A stretch of 64,000 nucleotides of DNA from Cloeon dipterum (Eukaryota; Arthropoda; Insecta; Ephemeroptera; Baetidae), in assembly GCF_949628265.1 (NCBI RefSeq), contig NC_088786.1, forward strand, positions 33,129,681 through 33,193,680. Direction: 5' to 3'. Positions 49,594 through 61,419 of the stretch are shown piece by piece. Within the stretch, counting starts at the first letter, position 1; each line of letters begins with the position of its first letter. Below the pieces are notes generated by a model. That model had not been told where the DNA came from. It made no database searches and worked only from the letters and a program-made list of their open reading frames with translations. The position numbers and the translations under genes were made by a program.

Positions 49594-49806
49594 CTAGCAT
49601 AATTTCCCATGATTGTGATGGAATTTCCACGAGAGGCGCGAGATCCTGACGTGTGGATTTGGACTTCCTGTGCTTGGCATCCGACCACTCTGTACGGCAA
49701 ACACACTAATAGTGCAGGGAAGAAGACCGAGAACGTTATCCACTAATATGTGACCACCGCCACCGCAAGATATATGCACCACCACAATCGACATGACAAT
49801 CTTCAT
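49594..49806 (-). CDS. Candidate small secreted peptide, 70 aa
   Basis: Starts MKIVMSIVVVHISCGGGGHI, with a hydrophobic N terminus that could serve as a signal sequence and a Gly-rich stretch. The start context AACAAAATG is excellent, and a TATATAAG box lies about 40 bp upstream, as expected for a highly expressed short gene. The rest (LGLLPCTISVFAVQSGRMPS, then a His/Arg-rich end) has no known motif. The frame may be interrupted by an intron, since several GT donors lie within it. No family recognised. Confidence 0.35.
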   Translation of the reverse strand: MKIVMSIVVVHISCGGGGHILVDNVLGLLPCTISVFAVQSGRMPSTGSPNPHVRISRLSWKFHHNHGKLC

Positions 49807-49845
49807 TTTGTTTAAAAATACTTGTAGAATTTGACGTCCACGACT

Positions 49846-49853
49846 CTTATATA
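49846..49853 (-). promoter_or_regulatory. TATA box upstream of the small peptide frame
   Basis: TATATAAG on the minus strand, about 40 bp before the ATG at 49806. Confidence 0.45.
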
Positions 49854-51578
49854 ATTTTGAAGGCCGTTAGCTGCTTCTCCTCCCGAGTACTTTGACCTTT
49901 CACCCAGAGGCTGAAGGACTGCACTGGTGACTTTGCAAAAAGTGTCTGTATTGCAAGACAGCGAGAGTTTAAACGGTGCTTTGACTATTTTAGGTGCAGT
50001 GCGGAGAGAGAATATACTATTTCGCAGATATATATTTTAGTTATTTATAATGAGACGTCAATGTGGATTTAATTCGATCCACATACAAGCCCTGATATTG
50101 CAGGACACATTTCATACAACTTCCATAACCATCGTGGAGTGGAAAACCTTGTTGCGTGTGGTGTCGCACTTTTTACTATTTTAAAAAAGTGTGTTTTATT
50201 TTAATAATATAACTTCCACACATTTGAATATTAAAAGTGAAAATTTTCAGACTTTAAATGGCCAAACATCCTGTGAAATGAAACATGAGACATGAATCGG
50301 AAAAATATTTCTATATTTATGGCACCCTTTTCGATCAGCGATTATTTTTTTTGCATATTTGACGGATTTTGTGTTTTGTGCGACTCATTGAACGGCTGCT
50401 GTGACGACATTTGCTCACCATACGCTTGCAGCCGGCGATTCTTTGCAGATATAAACAAGATTTCATAAAAATTGTAATAAATTCAAAATAATGACTGTTG
50501 CTATTCAAACAAATTATGAGAGCTGGATCACGCCACACTTCTTCTGCAGTTGGAATCAGCATAATTCCACAGCAAGACCTTCAAATTTGTATATTAATTT
50601 CCCCGCTAGCTCTGCTTCCTTCATTTTATTAATGGTCGTTTCACTAAACGACTTTTGTCTGAATATGAAGAGGCAAAAAAATGTGACTTTAAATGAAAAA
50701 CGGAATTGTATACTCGCATTTTTATTCATCTGTTACTTTCAATTACAATATCTCCTTCTCAGCAGCATCTTTTCATTCACAAATCTCGCGAAAATCAATC
50801 ACCATTATCAACAACAAATTATAGTAACTAAAAAGGCGTTTAACATTGTTTCCCTACTCACTATGCGTTCTTATCCGAATTATTTTTACTCGTCTCATTC
50901 GATCTCGCACTCATTTAAACCAACATTATACTGGAGTGATCGAGGAATGATTTTCGTCTCGCGTACTCACTTGTGAACGAACACATTCATTTCAAAACTA
51001 TATAGTTTTGTAAAACACTTTTTTCGTTATAGCGCTTTAAGGATAATCGGTAACTGCGTTTCGTAAAATTTAAATATATTATTTATATGTATGATTGGTA
51101 AACATCAAATATGGCGCCCGTTGAGAACGGAGCCCCAAAACGAGATTCCTCAAATGCACGACATGAATTCGGAAAGCAAAGTTTACGTTTGGAAAATGCA
51201 AAAGTAAAAGGCCAATTCGGACTGAGCTGCACGCTCCCGACCGAATTGAAAGAATGGTTTTTCCCACTTTTGTACTACTCTGACTCTGCCGTTTGGAAAA
51301 CGGATCCAACTTCCTTAACCTTTTCGGAACACAACGTCTCACGCTTCACTACAGCAATTTACACATTTCCTACTAAAGAGAGCGAAATAGAGACAAAGTG
51401 AAGACGTAGATTTCGGTTTTTGTACACAAATGAACAAAACTCATTTACAAGAATTTTCCTACGATAGTGACTAGGTCAGTTATTTATATAAGAGTATATA
51501 AACTTCTGTAAAAATCGTCCTGAACTGCTTTTGAACTGCTTGCTTGTGGAATAAATTTGCACGGCAACATTTTTGCGC

Positions 51579-51609
<31 letters not shown>

Positions 51610-51711
51610 GTAGATACAACTTTGCACGTGGTAATTGGGGCTGCGTTGTTTAACGTTAGGATTATTTTTTGATACAATAATGAGCAAAGTTCTTGATTGG
51701 TCGCGTTTGAA
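49854..51711. other. Intergenic between the 49.6 kb candidate and BAIAP3-like gene B
   Basis: Open frames at 50491-50976 and 51111-51401 (plus) show AT-driven composition and no domain. A (GT)n run sits at 51585-51609 close to the 3' end of gene B. Nothing else supported. Confidence 0.45.
51585..51609. repeat. (GT)n microsatellite
   Basis: Alternating G and T over 25 bases, within the probable 3' untranslated or downstream region of gene B. Confidence 0.9.
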
Positions 51712-54700
51712 TCAGTTGAGGGTGCCCGTCGATTCGTTTGTGGCTATCGTGTCCAGGTCGGTCACCGTGTCGCAAGTTTTGCTCTTTTTGATTCTCACTA
51801 AATCTGTTAACAAAATGCCCGCTTGTAAAAACTAAAATTTTTATGCCATTAGTTTTGAACTGACCTTGAGGAACGTCAACCAAGTCGATGAGGGGCAGTT
51901 CCATTTGTGGCACATCGGCAAACGCTTTGTTGGCGTAGTCTCGGTTAATTTTGTCAAATCTAACCAGCGTCTCGCCGATGACCATGTTGTGACCAAAGCG
52001 GTTGTAGTCCTTGACCACCAAGTGCACTAGCGCGTTTTCCATATTCTCGTTGCCATCAGTCATCGCTCTGTTGAAAAAACACATCATTTTTTGCATTATG
52101 TATTAACGGAATAAAATATTTAGGTCTCACATTTCAAAATATTCTTCAAATGTTGCGCAGTTCTTCAAACTTCGTTTCTGAATTTTGGTTTTGAGCTTTT
52201 TGTTGCAGTCCGGGAAGTTTTGCTTGGGAATCAAGTCGATGCGCACGTACGGGCTGCAATCTCCTAAATAATTTGGTCAAATTAAAACGCAAAACTCTAT
52301 TTGGATTTTTACCCTCTTTGCTTCTTGTTCTGAGATTTCTCACGTTCAGGATCTCAATTTTCAGGCTTTTTTCCTGGAACTGCAGGAGAACGTTGATTTG
52401 CCCTCTCTTGTCGTAGTCATCCACCTTTCCCTGCACCACCAGCCTGAAATTAGGTTATATGAATTATTCAGACTTAAAATATAAATTCGGTGATAAACAC
52501 ACCTTTCCAAGTAGAATTTGTGAACAGGGTCGATTGAATTTTTAGACAAGGTTTCCAAGATAGTCTTGGTCGCTTCAAGGAGTTCCCCGTTTTTGAACGC
52601 TAGAGATTCTCTGCTGAATGCACTTTCAAAGAACTCGAGCGACTTTTTCAAGTTCTTGTAAAAGCCTGGAGGTTTGTCCTCCTGGAATAATTAACAAATA
52701 ATGGTGAATCGTTGAAATTAAATCAGAGTTTTTCTTTCCACTCACCATGTGGGTGGCGTCCACGATTTGCTTGATTAGCTCAACGATGCTCTCCCAGATG
52801 AAGGTGATGGCGCGGTGGTAGTTGTGTTTGCTCAGTTGGCGTTTCAGCACGCCCAGGTGGATGTTGATCGGGCTGATCGGACTCATGAATCTGGTCGGCG
52901 ACAGGCTCTGGTTCTCGCGCACCACCTTGAGGATCTTCTCGCTCACCTCCTGCACGATTTCCATCATTTTCTGGTCGGCGTTCTCGGCCGCGTCCACCAC
53001 TCTGCTCAGCACCTTCAGCCCCTTGTGGCACTCTGGAATGTGTGACCTGATCTTCGTAAGGGTCATGAACAGGGCCTCCACGTTTAGCTTTTTCATCAGC
53101 GGCTCGAGGCCCTCGACCAAGATGTGCTCGATGTTGTTGATGGCCGTGCACAGCTGGATTTCGTAGTCTCCAGGCAGATCGGTGACTTTGACAACTTTCT
53201 GGCGGATCTGGTCAGCGTAGTGCTTTGTGCAGGCAGTGATGCTCTGGAATTTTGTATTTAATGATCATGTTTTTTTAATGTTTAAATAGTTTACTTTGAC
53301 TAGTTTAGCCATCAGCGGAAACTCGTCCTTTTCGTCAGGCCATTTTAGAGCTCGCAGATCTTTTTCCAGCTGAAAATTTTAAGATTTTACAATATTATTA
53401 AAATAAATTTAATTCAATCAAACCATATCGAAGATGCCGAGAACGTCGACCGCGGAGCTGCTGAATTTGACGTCGTCCAGTGGCTCGAGCTGGTCCAACT
53501 CGACTGCTGCTTTGATCATGTTCATCGCTTTCAGCAGAGTAATGTCAAGCCATTGAGAAACGCCTCGAGCAAACCAGTTGTGGAAATCGCTGCATTTGAC
53601 CTTTTCCCCGTGAAAGTAAGTGTCCTCAAAACTGAAAATGTGAGTCTCACGATAATTGTACAATTTTTTGTAGCATAAAAATAGGTCGATAGCACAAAGC
53701 AGGCAGCAGTCTGCACTCAAATGTCACACCGGTTGCATAAGCCGTGAAAAGAAAGGCGCTAAACGTACTCATTGAATTCTTTGAGGGTGAAGTAGAGGCA
53801 GACGAGGTCTGTTGATTTGTTTTGCGGGTCGGGCTCTTTGTCTTTAGGGTCGTATTTCTTGAGGCTGTTGCAAATACTCAAGACCAACGGCCGCACCACT
53901 TGATTCACCTGCAAACAAAAACACACTTGAGAAAATAAACAAAGAGGCACTCTCAGCTCGCTCTCACCTTATTGTCAAACACCTGCAGCACTACTTTGGA
54001 ATACTGGATGTCTAAGCATCTGTGAAAATTGTTTTATTAAAAGCTGGATAATTTTTTTTATTTTAATTTCGAAGCTGCGCACTTGAATTTTTCGTCATGG
54101 AAGGAGGAGGAGAGAACGCATTCCTTCAGCCCCGGGATTTCCTTGTTGTAGCAAGAGAGCAGAGCTTTCGGGTTCGCGATCTCCTGCACTTTTATTTTCC
54201 TCTTGGCCACTCCCCCGTCTTTATATTTGCTTAGGATAGCCTGTCAATAAATACGGTTTATTTTTATGTTGTGAGTATATTGAAATATATACCCAACACT
54301 GAGGATTGTCTTCTATTTCCTCTTCTCCGAATTCTATCTTTGCAAACTTTTCTTCAATCCTAAAAAGATTAAAGTTGAGCAAAAATACGAGTTCGTTAAA
54401 GCATAAATATGATTTAAAAAACATGAAATACCATTCTCTGGCGCTGTGTTTGATTGCATCCAACACTTTTCTTTTCAATTTTGAGTTGTGTCCGTGATCC
54501 GTTTTGAGCCACGTGTACTTGTAAGACGGGAAAATGTCTATGTCCTCTGGGGGTTTGATCTCGATCAAGATAGCCAAAATCCTGATCGAAGAAAAAGCAA
54601 TTTAGCACAAAAAAACGAGTACATTGTGGAGCGACTTGCCTCAACATAGAACTCAGTTGCGCCTCCATTGCGTCGCCATAGCTGATGCTCATCTTGAATA

Positions 54701-57487
54701 GGAACCTGATGAACTTCAGGCAGGTTGGAAGCAAATTTCGATTGGCATCCCAAAACACTTTTGCCTAAAAATGTATCAGAAAACCGAAATCAATAAGAAA
54801 AACCTAGCCATTTGAAAGCTTAGCATTAATTTTCCTCTCGGTTTCATTCATATCATATTTTATTCTGATAATTTTGCCCACGTTTTAGAAGGAAGCAATT
54901 TTTCACCATTTAATTAATGCATTTGAACTGATATAAATAATAGATCTTACCTCGTGATCGGTAAAGGTTCGAGGCTCACTGTTCTGGCTCGTGGTCAGCT
55001 TCTTTAGCATCGTCTCGAGCACGTGGAAATTGAAGGGTGTCTCTTCGTGCTGGTCGCAGAAGCCGGCCCACCTGGCCAACTGTACGTGCGACTCGTCGAG
55101 GCTGGCGTGTGCGCGGTGCTGCGTGAGCACTTGTTCGGCCGTGTCCGACAGCCGGCCGTCCCACGTGAAAGGTGCCTTGGCGTGATTATCCAGTTCGCGC
55201 CGCACCAGCACTCGGACCAGTCGCCGGTGCTCCTTGCAGCCAACCTGCACGTCGCGCGACGTCCCCAGCGACAGCAGAACGTGCACCTCACCCCGTGCCT
55301 TCTTCTGCTCCTTCTTCAGCGGAATCCACTCGTCCATCGCGCCAGACGGAATGTCCTGAAATTATTATTTTTTTTTTGCAATTGTTTACTCCAATGTTTA
55401 AGAAATATATTCAGTATTTTTATGGGGTTTTAAATATTTAATTTAAATGCATTATTTTCATTGAAATGATGATGATGCTGAAAAATTAAATATTCAAGAG
55501 GAAGCGCTCAGGGAAATGTATTTAAATACAGAAAATCATAATCTTAATTAAAATAATTTAATAATTTCAGTTGAACTACCTTGATAAGAATCTCCGCAAT
55601 TCCTGAACACTTCCTATCTTCATTTTTGTTGTTCAGAACGAGGCCTTTGGCCATATTCTTCAACGTTCCGATTTTATCCTTAACTGTTTTGTTGGAAGAT
55701 GGTGATTGATTCGGAGCTTCCTCCACATATTTCCTGAAATTGACACAAAATTAAGTTAATGACGCTTTTATGATCTCGCCAATTTACCAAATCTCCACAA
55801 TCAACGCGTCGTTTTCCTTGTCAGAAATTGGCCTGTGAATGACAACTATTAAACTGCTAATCTTAAAAGGGAAGCGAGCTATTACAGTGACCCCTTCTCA
55901 TTCCAAACGGGTATCTTTTTGTCGTGTTGAACCTCGCTTTCAGCCTTGTTGTCTGGCTGATTTTTCAAGTAGTAGACAGCGCTCGTTCCGCTCGTCTCGC
56001 TCGACTTCAAGTCTCGCACTTCGATGATCTCCAGGTTCAGTTTCACGTCGGGCTTCTGAAATTCAATGTTTTATTTTTATTTGGCTAGGTTATTAATTTT
56101 ATTTATCACATCTTTGATTTTGGCCTCGTTTTTCTTTTCTTCGTGTTTCTTATCGTCAATGCGGAAAGCGGTTTTGAGAAAGTCGAAAATTTGGCCCTGG
56201 TTCGCATCACTCACGTCGTTCCCCAGGGGGTGGTGCGTTTGGTACAACAACTCACAGTACAGCTGCTCCTCCTGAAACAAAATCGATATGTACTCGCCGT
56301 GCTTAGCACCAAAAAGCCCCAAGTGGAGCACTTTCGTCGTATTTTTAACATAAGTAGACGCAGTTTGTAAGTGAAGTAAAATTGTAAAATATTCTTAAAA
56401 AATATCCTAAATCTCATCTTGGGTAAAAATAAATCAAAAATAATTATTATTTCAAAAATAAATGATCACCTATTTTATTTTCCAATTAAATCGAACCCCA
56501 AATTCTTTAAAAATACAATAGAGATATGGGTAAAATAATTTTTAGGATTTTTAGATCCTCTGCTCAGCACATCCCGTGGACTCACAGGGTCCCAAAAACA
56601 CTGCAGAGCGGATAACATGGGGCCCGAGTGGCCGCAGAGGGGCTTAGGCCCAATGTGCCCATCTTTTCGCTTCCTCGTAACGAAGTCTTTGATTGAAACG
56701 CCAGACATTTGTCCTTAAAGCCGCTAGAAAGGCCCGAAAACCAGAAAGTGCTGGTGAGTCGGCGCCGGTTAGTCTATTTGAGCATTTCGCGAGTCGCCTA
56801 ATTTACCACATTTTTTCATCTTTTGTATTGAAAGCCAGGAACATATCCCAGAAATGCTCAAATACCTTCCATTGCTTTGACACTCCTGAGAATGCCTTAA
56901 CAATGCAAGTCAACGGGATGTTTTTGTGTGATTTTTTTTTAATTTATAGTCCAGTTAAAAGTCGTAGTGTACCGATTTGAACTGGTGGTAAATTCTAATA
57001 AAGCATCAAAAGTTCTTAATTCATCGATAAACCATATTATTTTCAGCGATGAAATAAAAATCTTCTACAGTGACGTGATATATTTTTTTTTAAATTTTAA
57101 AGTTCTCTGCACTGACCGTGAACTCGTTGATGGTTAAGCTGTGACTCTCAGCGTTGCTCTTGCCGTCAGCGCCGTCCTCGGCAGCCGCCTTGTCGCAGTT
57201 AACCACCGGCTCGGACCTGATGAGACCGGCCAGCACGTCCATCCCTTCTTTGCCGAGCTCAGACATGCTGCGAAAGAATTAAAAGTCTAGGTCAAGCATG
57301 GGCTCTAGAAGCGAATTCGGTGCTATTTTTACATAATCGACTCCTGCCCTTGATGTGGCGTCTCGACGGGCGGCAGCGGCAGCTCGCTGTCCGTCCCATT
57401 CACGGCTGCCGGCTGCTCATCGTCTTCGAGGCCTCCGTTCAGCACCCTTTCACCCGCGGACAACATCTCGTCCATGTTCAGCTCCAT
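51712..57487 (-). CDS. BAIAP3-like paralogue lacking C2 calcium ligands (gene B), 1148 aa
   Basis: Twenty-one exons in transcription order: 57487-57333, 57267-57117, 56271-56110, 56055-55886, 55832-55788, 55733-55580, 55355-54951, 54764-54640, 54581-54432, 54359-54293, 54240-54083, 54019-53968, 53908-53769, 53631-53424, 53369-53295, 53243-52746, 52681-52503, 52443-52313, 52263-52131, 52067-51865 and 51797-51712. They sum to 3447 nt, all in phase. Shared with gene A: EEQLYCELLYQ, CTAINNIEHIL, HVQLARWAGFCDQHEE, DITLLKAMNMIKAAVEL. The start follows an acceptor (ctttcag/CAATGG), so an untranslated or short coding exon lies upstream. The intron after 54640 has a GC donor (GAG/gcaagt). Most acidic calcium-loop positions of C2A and C2B are lost. 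A role in vesicle priming without calcium binding is inferred. It may correspond to one member of the Drosophila unc-13-4A/4B pair. Confidence 0.92.
56565..56785 (+). repeat. Dispersed short repeat, copy 5
   Basis: Near full-length: CTCTGCTCAGCACATCCCGT at left, GGGTCCCAAAAACAC, GGATAACATGGGG, CTTTTCGCTTCC, GATTGAAACGCCAGACATTT, AAAGCCGCTAGAAAGG, then a degenerate CCAGAAAGTGCTGGTGAGTC. It lies in the intron between gene B exons 57117 and 56271. Confidence 0.78.
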
Positions 57488-60400
57488 TGCTGAAAGCTGC
57501 AACGCAAACTGCACGTTAAATTCTAAGGTTCGAAAGCGATTTTTATCAATTAATTGTTTAAAATTAAACCAACCCTCAATTCATCAAGTAGAAAAAGACA
57601 TACAATTTTTCCAAGCTATATCACGGAAAAAACACCCAAGATTTCAATGCAGTGTTTTTTTGTGGCCAAGCTTTCATTATAGCCGCATTGTCTAGTTATA
57701 ACAGCAGATCAATTACAAAAAAATAAAATTATTGCTTTCTTATTAGAGAAGAGTACTCATAATTTATTGATTTATTTTTTAAACGCCAACGGCATACAAC
57801 TATATAAACTTTTTATAAGCTGTGGCCTTGGAAATGAGTCTAATTGGAAATAGGTTTTTTCTCTCAGCCCAAGTGTACATTTCGGCGTGGTAGCGGTTAA
57901 ATTCCGCATCGCTCAACAAACACTTACATTATTTTAATTGTGTCGTGTCGTTTATATTTGCTCGTAAAACAATTATGTGTCTGTTGAGTGATTTGTGTAT
58001 TGTAAATGGTCATTTTAAAATTTCCAATATATATTGGAATTAAATTATTATGTTCGTCAGTGCTTCCAGTGTTTTCCAGAATTTAAAATTAAAAAATTGT
58101 TGGCTGCGTGTGTGTGGTGCTTTTTTCGACTTATGATATAGGACTGGCTGCGGCTTGACTAAATGTGTGATGAGGAAAGGACGAAGATGGTGAGACGACA
58201 ATGAGACTCGGCACATTGTGATGATGTGTGCTGTGTCCTACTTTATCAGACAGGACAGCAACGGTTCCTGTTGGAACGCCCGAGCAGGTACAACCCTTCA
58301 TTGGTGCAGGCCACGCCAGCCGGAGTGTGTGTGGTACCTCTTGACGGAGCAGCATCATCGGGGACAGTGAGTCTTCTCTTTGCGATGGCTTCAGTCCGGT
58401 GAGTCTCTTGGAGAAGTCCTCCTCTGGGCTGGTCCGGTCGTCTTGGTGATTTCAAGAATTCTGATATTTTTGAATTGTGTGTGTCGTGTCCGTTTGTACA
58501 TATTTGCTCGACAAACAATGTGATGTGTATGAATGTTTAGTGTGTTGTAATGGTCACTATATTTGACGGAATGAATACAAGGTCAAGCAAACTCAATGAA
58601 TTTTACACAAGAAATCAGTTTTCACTAGAGTAAATAATTCATCTTAAAATTTATGACAGGATAATCGTTTTTTCAGATTTTACGTGACAATTTTGGAAAG
58701 GTTCAAGCCCTAAGTCAATATTAAATTTCATCTTCCTAGGTTGCAATTTAAAAAATAAGGTGCTTTAGATCCCTCTCTTGCTAAAAGGCTCTTGTAGAAC
58801 AAGACAGAAAAACAATTGTTTAAAATACTATTTAATTAGGAGTTTCGCCACTGAAACCAAAAATGGTTTAATAAAAATATTCGCACGCCAAGAAGATAAA
58901 TATTGTTGAATTCGTGGGACACGGCTGGCGCTGGATTCCGTGTAGCGTGTGTTTTTCTAGCCGCATATGGCACTCTTATCAGGTTAGTTATTATGCAATG
59001 CAGAGGTATTGTATGCGTATACAGAACGGAACACTGCACGTAGGCAAAAAAATACCTGACTCAACATCGATTTTGGCTTTGAAGTAATTTCTTTAATCTG
59101 TTTTAAACAGATATATAGCTTGGTATTTCAGTCTACTTATTCTATTAATTTTTTATTATCCATTAATACAAATACGACTGTTTAGTATAGACACATATTT
59201 ATATAAAGTATTATTTATTTTTCCAAAATTTTCAGTTAAACCAATTCAAGCAACGAAGAAAAATGTGGCTAAGAAAATTACAACTGCATAATGGGCTATC
59301 CTCAATTTTGTTTAAAAAATGTAAAAAAGCTTACAGTCAAGTAGGTAAAATTTTTAGTAAATCAAATCATGAAATCATTATGAATTTCCGAATTTCAAAT
59401 GCTGATTGCCCGCTTTAAAATACAGCGTTATTCAAAACGTGTGGAATAACGTGTTATAGGCGACGAATTTGAATTACAGTCGTTTTCTTCGCAGAGCAAA
59501 TAAGTGGATAAAATATCTATTCTCAAATAAATCATTATTGAAAAATAAATTTAAATCCAATATCATTGATATAATTTTGAGACAAACATTATGTTTCTCA
59601 TCCCTGATCTTGGCTTGCATCTATTAAACTGTTGAGATTTCGATCAGCATTGTTTGTCTTAAGTTGGATGCTACACCGTGAAAGCACAGCACTGAGCCAA
59701 GGTATAACGTGCAAAAATCTGACTCTCACACACGCGCAGGGCTCGTATCTGGACGCTTTATCACGCACACTTCAGGCAGCAAACGAGTTTTCCCTTTCAG
59801 GCAGAGGACCGTGAGGGCTCAAAATCTTTATGGGAATCGCAAATGATCGTTGGCACTTGAATAAACGATCCGACGGTGTGTGCGGCACGTTTGGGAATGG
59901 AGCTGCATAATTTGATGGCGATATGGCATTAAAGACGATATTTGTTGTTGTCTTTGGAGTACGTTATTCTTGATTAACACACTATTCCAACGCAGACAAT
60001 TTCAAAATGCCCTTCTCGTTGTTTCTCATCTCTCGATTAACAGCGTGGCGGTGAGCAATGTTGATTTAGCGTTAAAAAAGTGTATGACTGGAACGGATTT
60101 TGTGTATTGCATCTAAATTTTAAAAGAGCTTTTTAATATACTTTTAAAACGTGTATAAGTCAAAATGCAGAAGTGGTTTAAGCACAACCTCAGTTCAAAA
60201 GCAAGAGTGGTCCAGAAGGGACGCTTCCACAAATATAAACTTTATTAAAACTATTTTCTTCAAAATGCTTTAGAGTGTCAAAGATTTTTAAGGCGGATTT
60301 ATTTCATTCCAATACCACTCCCTCCATCAATCGTCTTGGATCCAATAAAGTCTGATGTTTGAATGATTTCTGACCAATCAGTCAATGATGAAAGAGTATC

Positions 60401-61308
60401 GAAATCCTTCTGAGAGCCGCAACCTTTTTATCTGATATTTATGTGAACCACGGAAAACTCCCTCTGTTGCTAGCAGAGCGTGTGCTACAGCAGACACTGA
60501 AGGACGGAAGAGAGTATCTGCTCAACTACATAATATATAATTCTTCTGGCTGGGTACACAAGCTCGCGCCTAGTTGCCACACATTTCACGAATGCAAACT
60601 GAACAAATTCAAAAGGAAATGTCGCGGCTGCTTTTTGAATTGAGAATTTGCATAAACTGAACTTTCATCCATTTGAAATGAGGCCCGGTGTTCGTTGGAG
60701 CCAGTGTAAATAATAAACAGAGTTTGAAAAGGTGAAAAGATTGAATGTGAAGCAGCTCACTCAACTCTGTGCCTCTCCTACATCCATGGATATGTACTTT
60801 GAACGTCTGCTCCCCTTAAGAATTTGCTTTTATTGAATGGCTACCCCTTTGAGCAGGCGAAGAGAGGCCCGCCCAGCCCACTTCTCCTTTCAGAGAGGAT
60901 ACTACGAGAAAAAGCGAAGCAATTAGTGCTCGAAACACAACTTTGCATTGCAATGGTGTATATACATTTTTTCAATGACACTTGGACGTGATTTGCGGCC
61001 ACTCGCTCCCTCGCCGCTCGATACACATTACTCTCGCTTTTAAATGCACAGCAATAACAACACATACACACTGCCCCTATATGAGCGTGCTTCCAGGTTG
61101 GAAATTTCCAAAACCGCGCGCTCGAAATGATAACAATAAATAATCCCAGGCACGCTGGGAAAAGTCCAAGATGCAAAGGACCCGCCCGGCCGGGAACGAG
61201 GGAAGCAATGAGGGAAACTCCGCACCTTTCGTTCGTCCAACTGCTGCAAAGGGCGGCAAGGGGTCTCTCAGGGGCAGGGCGGACCCCGGTGGGGTCGCAT
61301 CGACTCAC
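57488..61308. other. Region upstream of gene B (probable large 5' intron)
   Basis: AT-rich. An imperfect direct repeat of about 80 bp pairs 57948-58025 with 58480-58562. The segment between is GC-richer at 58.2-58.45 kb, without a supported exon. No other coding or RNA feature seen. If the exon at 61.3 kb is used, all of this is intronic. Confidence 0.4.
57948..58562. repeat. Imperfect direct repeat pair
   Basis: Units 57948-58025 and 58480-58562 share TGTCGTGTC, ATATTTGCTCG, AAACAAT, TGTGT-rich sequence and GTAATGGTCA-like ends. They are about 530 bp apart. The intervening DNA has no coding frame. This could be two solo fragments of one element. Confidence 0.45.
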
Positions 61309-61419
61309 GTGCTGGGCGGCGACTCCTAGGAGACGGGCATGCAGCGGCGGCGGCGGCAGGGCGGGTGCTGCGCCGTCCTCGAGAACAAAATCAATACTGC
61401 CGGGCAGGGGAGGATTCAT
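61309..61419 (-). CDS. Candidate distal first exon of gene B (MNPPLPGSIDF...)
   Basis: Minus-strand ATG at 61419 begins 37 codons (MNPPLPGSIDFVLEDGAAPA and a Pro/Leu/Ala-rich remainder) ending CAGCAC/gtgagt at 61309, a strong donor in phase 0. The first downstream minus-strand acceptor with that phase is 56271 of gene B (EEQLYCELL...), exactly parallel to the 32.6 kb first exon of gene A joining EQLYAEVL. Upstream of the ATG (61.42-61.61 kb) is a GC-rich, promoter-like block. Linkage is inferred from phase and position. Confidence 0.5.

Noticed and set aside
50491-50976. 161-residue plus-strand frame
   Set aside because: Composition (Ser, Asn, Ile, Phe, Leu) follows AT-rich DNA. No domain, signal or splice evidence, so length alone is not enough.
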